In this document: positions 60,350 to 64,000 of the stretch, in pieces | Position numbering within the stretch: the stretch's first letter is position 1 | Layout of the letters: the number at the start of each line of letters is the position of its first letter | Source of the DNA: Flavobacterium coralii | Lineage (GTDB): Bacteria; Bacteroidota; Bacteroidia; Flavobacteriales; Flavobacteriaceae | Assembly: GCF_019891545.1 (NCBI RefSeq) | Contig: NZ_JAHDIU010000002.1 | Location: 1 to 64,000, forward strand | Length of the DNA stretch: 64,000 nucleotides | Direction: 5' to 3' | Translations under genes and position numbers: made by a program | The notes under the pieces: generated by a model | The model's database searches: none | What the model was told of the DNA's origin: nothing | Seen by the model: the letters and a program-made list of their open reading frames with translations, nothing else

Positions 60350-61369
60350 ATGTTTAAAAACCGGTTTCTTTATATTTTATTGTTTATAAGTGCTTTGTCT
60401 TTCAGCCAGATAGGGGGCAGGCACACCTATCAGTTTTTAAACCTTGTTACCTCTCCGCGCCAGGCAGCCCTGGGCGGTAAAATAATCACCCTTTATGATT
60501 ATGATGTAAATCAGGGGCTTTTTAATCCTGCAACCATAAATGCCGAGATGGATAACCATCTTTCTGCAAATTACGGCAGTTATTTTGGTGAAGTTACTTA
60601 TGGTACTGCAGCCTACGCTTATACCTACGACAGGCACGTTCAGACTTTTCATGCAGGGGTTAATTATGTAAACTACGGTACTTTTGAAGGGCGTGATGAA
60701 GCCGGCCTGCTTACGGGCGATTTTACCGGGAGTGAAATAGCTTTATCTTTCGGCTATGCCTACAATATACCCTGGACAGATATTTATGTGGGCGCAAACG
60801 CCAAGCTAATATCATCTACGTTGGAAAGTTATAATTCCCTTGGGGGCGCTATAGATATTGGCGCTATTTATATTGATGAGGATAATGACATAAATATCGC
60901 GCTTGCCATACGTAATGTGGGTATGCAGTTTACTACCTATGCAGGGCAGCAGGAATCCTTGCCGCTGGAAATTATTGCAGGTATATCTCAGGAAGTAGAA
61001 AATGTCCCTGTTCGCTGGCATATTACTTTAGAGAACCTGCAACAGTGGAATATAGCATTTTCTAACCCTAACCGCGCTGAACAGGGCATAGACGGGGGGG
61101 TACAGGAAGAAAAAGTATCTTTTTTTAACAATGCACTTCGCCACGTGATACTGGGTGCCGAGCTTTTTCCCGGTAAAAGCTTTAATCTCAGGGTGGGTTA
61201 CAACTTCAGGAGGGGAGAAGAACTGCGTATTGAGGAGCAGCGTAATTTTTCAGGAATTTCGGTAGGATTAGGGTTAAGATTTAATAAATTGCGCTTTGAT
61301 TATTCATATTCCCGTTATACGCTGGCAGCCAATACCAGCTTGTTCGGGTTAACCGTTAACCTGCAATAA
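60350..61369 (+). CDS. porQ: Type IX secretion system protein PorQ
   Basis: PorQ is an outer-membrane beta-barrel of the T9SS attachment complex. The 339 residues have a signal peptide (…SALSFSQ), and 'GGRHTYQFLNLVTSPRQAAL', 'YDVNQGLFNPATINAEM' and a barrel-type C-terminal strand (…FGLTVNLQ). Its presence agrees with the T9SS cargo encoded at 1-846, 9012-9611 and 25184-27190. It is followed by cmk after 11 bases. Confidence 0.92.
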   Translation: MFKNRFLYILLFISALSFSQIGGRHTYQFLNLVTSPRQAALGGKIITLYDYDVNQGLFNPATINAEMDNHLSANYGSYFGEVTYGTAAYAYTYDRHVQTFHAGVNYVNYGTFEGRDEAGLLTGDFTGSEIALSFGYAYNIPWTDIYVGANAKLISSTLESYNSLGGAIDIGAIYIDEDNDINIALAIRNVGMQFTTYAGQQESLPLEIIAGISQEVENVPVRWHITLENLQQWNIAFSNPNRAEQGIDGGVQEEKVSFFNNALRHVILGAELFPGKSFNLRVGYNFRRGEELRIEEQRNFSGISVGLGLRFNKLRFDYSYSRYTLAANTSLFGLTVNLQ

Positions 61370-61380
61370 AAACAGCAGTT

Positions 61381-62067
61381 TTGGATAAAAAAATTACCAT
61401 TGCCATTGATGGTTTTTCCTCTACCGGAAAAAGTACGCTTGCAAAACAATTAGCACGTCACTTGGGGTACGCCTATGTAGATACCGGCGCTATGTACCGT
61501 GCTGTAACGTATTATGCCATGGACAAGGGCTATATTACCGATGAGCATTTTGATAAACAGGCACTTATTAACGACCTGCCGCATATAAGCCTGCAATTTC
61601 TTTTTAGTCCTGAAAAGGGCTTTGCCGAAATGTACATCAATGAGCATAACGTTGAGAAAATGATACGCACACTTGCGGTGTCTAACAAAGTGAGCCGTGT
61701 AGCTGAATTATCAGAAGTGCGTGCCATGCTTGTAAAGCAACAGCAGCAAATGGGTGCAGGCAAAGGCGTGGTTATGGATGGCAGGGATATTGGCACGGTT
61801 GTTTTTCCCGATGCCGAACTTAAGCTTTTTATGACAGCAAGTCCGGAAACAAGGGCAAAACGCCGTTATTTAGAGCTTCAGGAAAAAGGGGATAAGGCGA
61901 GTTATGAAGAAGTACTTAAAAACGTGCAGGAGCGCGATTATATAGACTGTAACAGGCAGGACTCACCGCTTGTTAAGGCTGCCGATGCAATAGAGATAGA
62001 CAACTCTAAACTCAGCATAGAGGAGCAGTTTGAAAAAGTAATGCAACTGGTACAAAACGCTGTTTAA
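61381..62067 (+). CDS. cmk: Cytidylate kinase
   Basis: Cmk phosphorylates CMP and dCMP. The 228 residues start DKKITIAIDGFSSTGKS (P loop at 11-18), then 'YAYVDTGAMYRAVTYYAMDK', 'KGVVMDGRDIGTVVFPDAEL' and 'RAKRRYLELQEKGDKASYEE'. The start codon is TTG, because no ATG or GTG precedes the conserved first strand. It starts 11 bases after porQ, so the two probably share a transcript. Confidence 0.95.
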   Translation: MDKKITIAIDGFSSTGKSTLAKQLARHLGYAYVDTGAMYRAVTYYAMDKGYITDEHFDKQALINDLPHISLQFLFSPEKGFAEMYINEHNVEKMIRTLAVSNKVSRVAELSEVRAMLVKQQQQMGAGKGVVMDGRDIGTVVFPDAELKLFMTASPETRAKRRYLELQEKGDKASYEEVLKNVQERDYIDCNRQDSPLVKAADAIEIDNSKLSIEEQFEKVMQLVQNAV

Positions 62068-62151
62068 CTTTAACGGCTGAATTCTTTGAATTTCAGATTT
62101 TATTAATAGTTTTACCACCGTTAATAAAATGTTAACTTAATTTTTCTTTGT

Positions 62152-63525
62152 ATGGGCATTAAAAACCGCCTGGTAGCCATGAGCTTCTTCCAGTTCTTTG
62201 TATGGGGAGCCTGGCTTATAACTATTGCAAACTACTGGTTTGGTACTAAAGATTGGGATGGTACCCAGTTTGGTCTTGTTTTCGGCACTATGGGTATAGC
62301 ATCTGTGTTTATGCCTACTATAACAGGTATTGTAGCTGACCGTTGGATAAATGCCGAAAAATTATATGGGGTACTGCACATTTTATATGCTGCGGTACTT
62401 TTTTATATACCCCAGGTTACAGATCCCGGTACTTTTGTATATGTAATGCTGGCTGCCATGTGTTTCTACATGCCTACTATAGCACTTAGCAACTCAATAT
62501 CCTATACAGCGCTAAAAAACAATAGCTATGATGTTGTAAAGGCGTTTCCGCCTATACGAGTATGGGGTACGATAGGCTTTATAGCAGCCATGTGGATAAC
62601 AAACCTTACAGGAAATAAGGCAAGTGCATATCAGTTTTATATTGCCGGTATTGCGGCTGTTGCACTTGGGCTGTATTCTTTTACCCTACCAAAATGCGAG
62701 CCACAAAATACCAAAGCCAATGCCTCATGGTTTGAAGCGCTGGGGCTTGAAGCCTTCAGGCTGTTCAGTGTGTATAAAATTGCGCTGTTCTTTATCTTTT
62801 CTATGTTTCTGGGGGCAGCTTTACAGCTGACAAATGCCTATGGTGATGTTTTTCTGGACGAATTTAAATTTTTCCCTAAATATGCAGAATCTTTTGTGGT
62901 AGAATACAGTACCATAATCATGTCCATATCTCAGGTTTCAGAAACCCTGTTCATCCTAGCAATACCATTCTTTTTAAGGCGTTTTGGTATTAAGCAGGTA
63001 ATGCTTATCAGTATGCTGGCGTGGGTGCTAAGGTTTGGCTTATTTGCCTACAGTAACCCGGCAGACGGGCTATGGATGATAATACTATCCTGCATAGTTT
63101 ATGGTATGGCATTCGATTTTTTCAATATATCAGGTTCTTTATTTGTGGAAACAACAACACCTGCTAAAATACGTTCGTCGGCACAGGGGCTTTTCATGAT
63201 GATGACAAACGGTTTTGGAGCGATTATAGGCAGTTTCACATCGGGGTGGATGATAGACAGGTATTTTACAAAATCGTTTACTGATACAGCTTCATTAGCG
63301 AACTTTCTTGAAACAGAAGAAACGAATACTAAACTTTTAGAATTTGTAAAAGACCAGAAGATATCATTAGCAGATAATGGCACCTTCAGCAACGCTATAA
63401 TGATGAAAGACTGGCATAATATATGGCTTGCCTTTGCTGTTTATTCCCTTGTTATTGCCATAGCGTTTGCCATTCTTTTTAAGCACAAGCACGACCCCAA
63501 AGCGGTCGAGGCTATAAGCCACTAA
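62152..63525 (+). CDS. Nucleoside:H+ symporter-like MFS permease (NupG-type)
   Basis: A 457-residue membrane protein with about 12 segments. 'MSFFQFFVWGAWLITIANYW', 'FMPTITGIVADRWINAEKLY', 'YMPTIALSNSISYTAL', 'VRVWGTIGFIAAMW'-like IRVWGTIGFIAAMWITN and the C-terminal half match the NHS nucleoside permease family (NupG/XapB). It could import nucleosides, consistent with cmk next door, but a fine substrate cannot be given. The start is close behind a CTTTG-type box, so a very short leader is likely. Confidence 0.9.
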   Translation: MGIKNRLVAMSFFQFFVWGAWLITIANYWFGTKDWDGTQFGLVFGTMGIASVFMPTITGIVADRWINAEKLYGVLHILYAAVLFYIPQVTDPGTFVYVMLAAMCFYMPTIALSNSISYTALKNNSYDVVKAFPPIRVWGTIGFIAAMWITNLTGNKASAYQFYIAGIAAVALGLYSFTLPKCEPQNTKANASWFEALGLEAFRLFSVYKIALFFIFSMFLGAALQLTNAYGDVFLDEFKFFPKYAESFVVEYSTIIMSISQVSETLFILAIPFFLRRFGIKQVMLISMLAWVLRFGLFAYSNPADGLWMIILSCIVYGMAFDFFNISGSLFVETTTPAKIRSSAQGLFMMMTNGFGAIIGSFTSGWMIDRYFTKSFTDTASLANFLETEETNTKLLEFVKDQKISLADNGTFSNAIMMKDWHNIWLAFAVYSLVIAIAFAILFKHKHDPKAVEAISH

Positions 63526-63544
63526 TATAATAAGTGTTCAAAAC

Positions 63545-63572
63545 CAAGCCCGCAATTAGTTGCGGGCTTTTT
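63545..63572 (+). terminator. Terminator after the nucleoside permease
   Basis: AAGCCCGCAA (63545-63554) and TTGCGGGCTT (63559-63568), loop TTAG, then TTTT. Confidence 0.92.
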
Positions 63573-63660
63573 CATACTATAAAGTATAGTTAAAGGTTTA
63601 TGCTTACAATTGGTTGAATAGTAACTTTAGTTAACTACAAATCAATAAATTATAAAACTA

Positions 63661-64000
63661 TGAGCAAATCTTTAATTGTAAACAACAACATCCGTATAGA
63701 TGCTCCCGTAGCCCGCGTATGGGAGGTTTTAACCAAACCTGAATACATCCGCCAATGGGACAGCCTGCCGGAAGACTTCGGCGATTATGAAATACACCCT
63801 GCCACGGTTATAGAATGGCCCGGGTATTCTAAAATGCAGGTAGTGGAATTTGAGCTGAATAAAACGCTTAAATATTCTCTTTTTGTGCCGGCCTGGAAAG
63901 ATGAGGAGATAACGAATGTGGGCTACACGTACAATCTCTCTGTAGATGAAAATGGCTATACATGGCTTGGAATTGAGATAGGCGATTTTGCTATCCTTAC
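63661..64000 (+). CDS. SRPBCC/AHSA1-like domain protein, N-terminal part (cut by the window end)
   Basis: The frame from the ATG at 63661 stays open to the window end (113 codons). 'IVNNNIRIDAPVARVWEVLT', KPEYIRQWDSLPEDFGDYE and 'WPGYSKMQVVEFELNKTLKY' are typical of the SRPBCC (START/Bet v 1-like) superfamily, AHSA1 subgroup. Ligand and function are unknown. Its full length is not visible. Confidence 0.85.

Noticed and set aside
62067-62152. CTGAATTC…AATTTCAG near-palindrome between cmk and the nucleoside permease
   Set aside because: The arms mismatch in the centre and no T tract follows; too weak to support.

Overview
The window is a chromosomal segment of a Bacteroidota bacterium, most likely family Flavobacteriaceae (Flavobacterium or a close relative). 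Supporting signs are type IX secretion (T9SS) sorting domains of type A and type B, the T9SS outer-membrane protein PorQ, the lineage-typical DUF5686, DUF3667, 2TM and head-GIN (DUF2807) families, SO2930-like lipoprotein cytochromes, and promoters of the Bacteroidota -33/-7 form (TTG, 16-22 bases, TAnnTTTG). Apart from one G+C-rich gene end at the left edge, the DNA is moderately AT-rich. I see no insertion sequence, prophage, CRISPR array, rRNA or replication origin. It reads as a core-genome segment with a few accessory modules, and no stretch over about 250 bases lacks a gene or RNA.

Left part (1-17 kb): the end of a large T9SS type B surface protein; three paralogous outer-membrane beta-barrel proteins; aroQ followed by a DUF5686 outer-membrane protein; DUF4268; a CoA-type Nudix hydrolase; an acyltransferase; a repeat-rich secreted protein with a T9SS partner; a leftward operon of ECF sigma factor, membrane protein, TraB/GumN protein and TonB-dependent-receptor-like barrel; a DUF3810 membrane protein with a zinc-peptidase motif; a DUF433/DUF5615 toxin-antitoxin pair; and an M20C dipeptidase.

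Middle part (17-38 kb): a lipoprotein and a large exported protein that overlap by 41 bases; a leftward operon of two DUF3857/transglutaminase-like proteins and a DUF6265 protein; a leftward set of two diheme cytochrome lipoproteins and an FG-GAP/ASPIC T9SS protein; a thioesterase with rmuC; tRNA-Pro; trxB; and an envelope cluster of three head-GIN proteins with a PspC-domain protein and a PadR regulator.

Right part (38-64 kb): DUF4442, a TIGR01777 oxidoreductase, a YceI lipoprotein, grpE-dnaJ, DUF3667, a NatAB-like ABC exporter, a sigma-54-type response regulator without a DNA-binding domain, a degenerate DEAD-box protein, a GNAT enzyme, a two-component module built from 2TM domains (including one frameshifted gene), a GH31 glucosidase, an M48 lipoprotein protease, MFS transporters, lon, porQ-cmk, and the start of an SRPBCC protein.

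The most noteworthy points are the 2TM/histidine kinase/LytTR module with its frameshift, the ECF sigma operon, the active/inactive transglutaminase pair, the half-length degenerate helicase, the regulator lacking its HTH, and a palindrome shared by two distant intergenic regions. None of these can be proved new from sequence alone.
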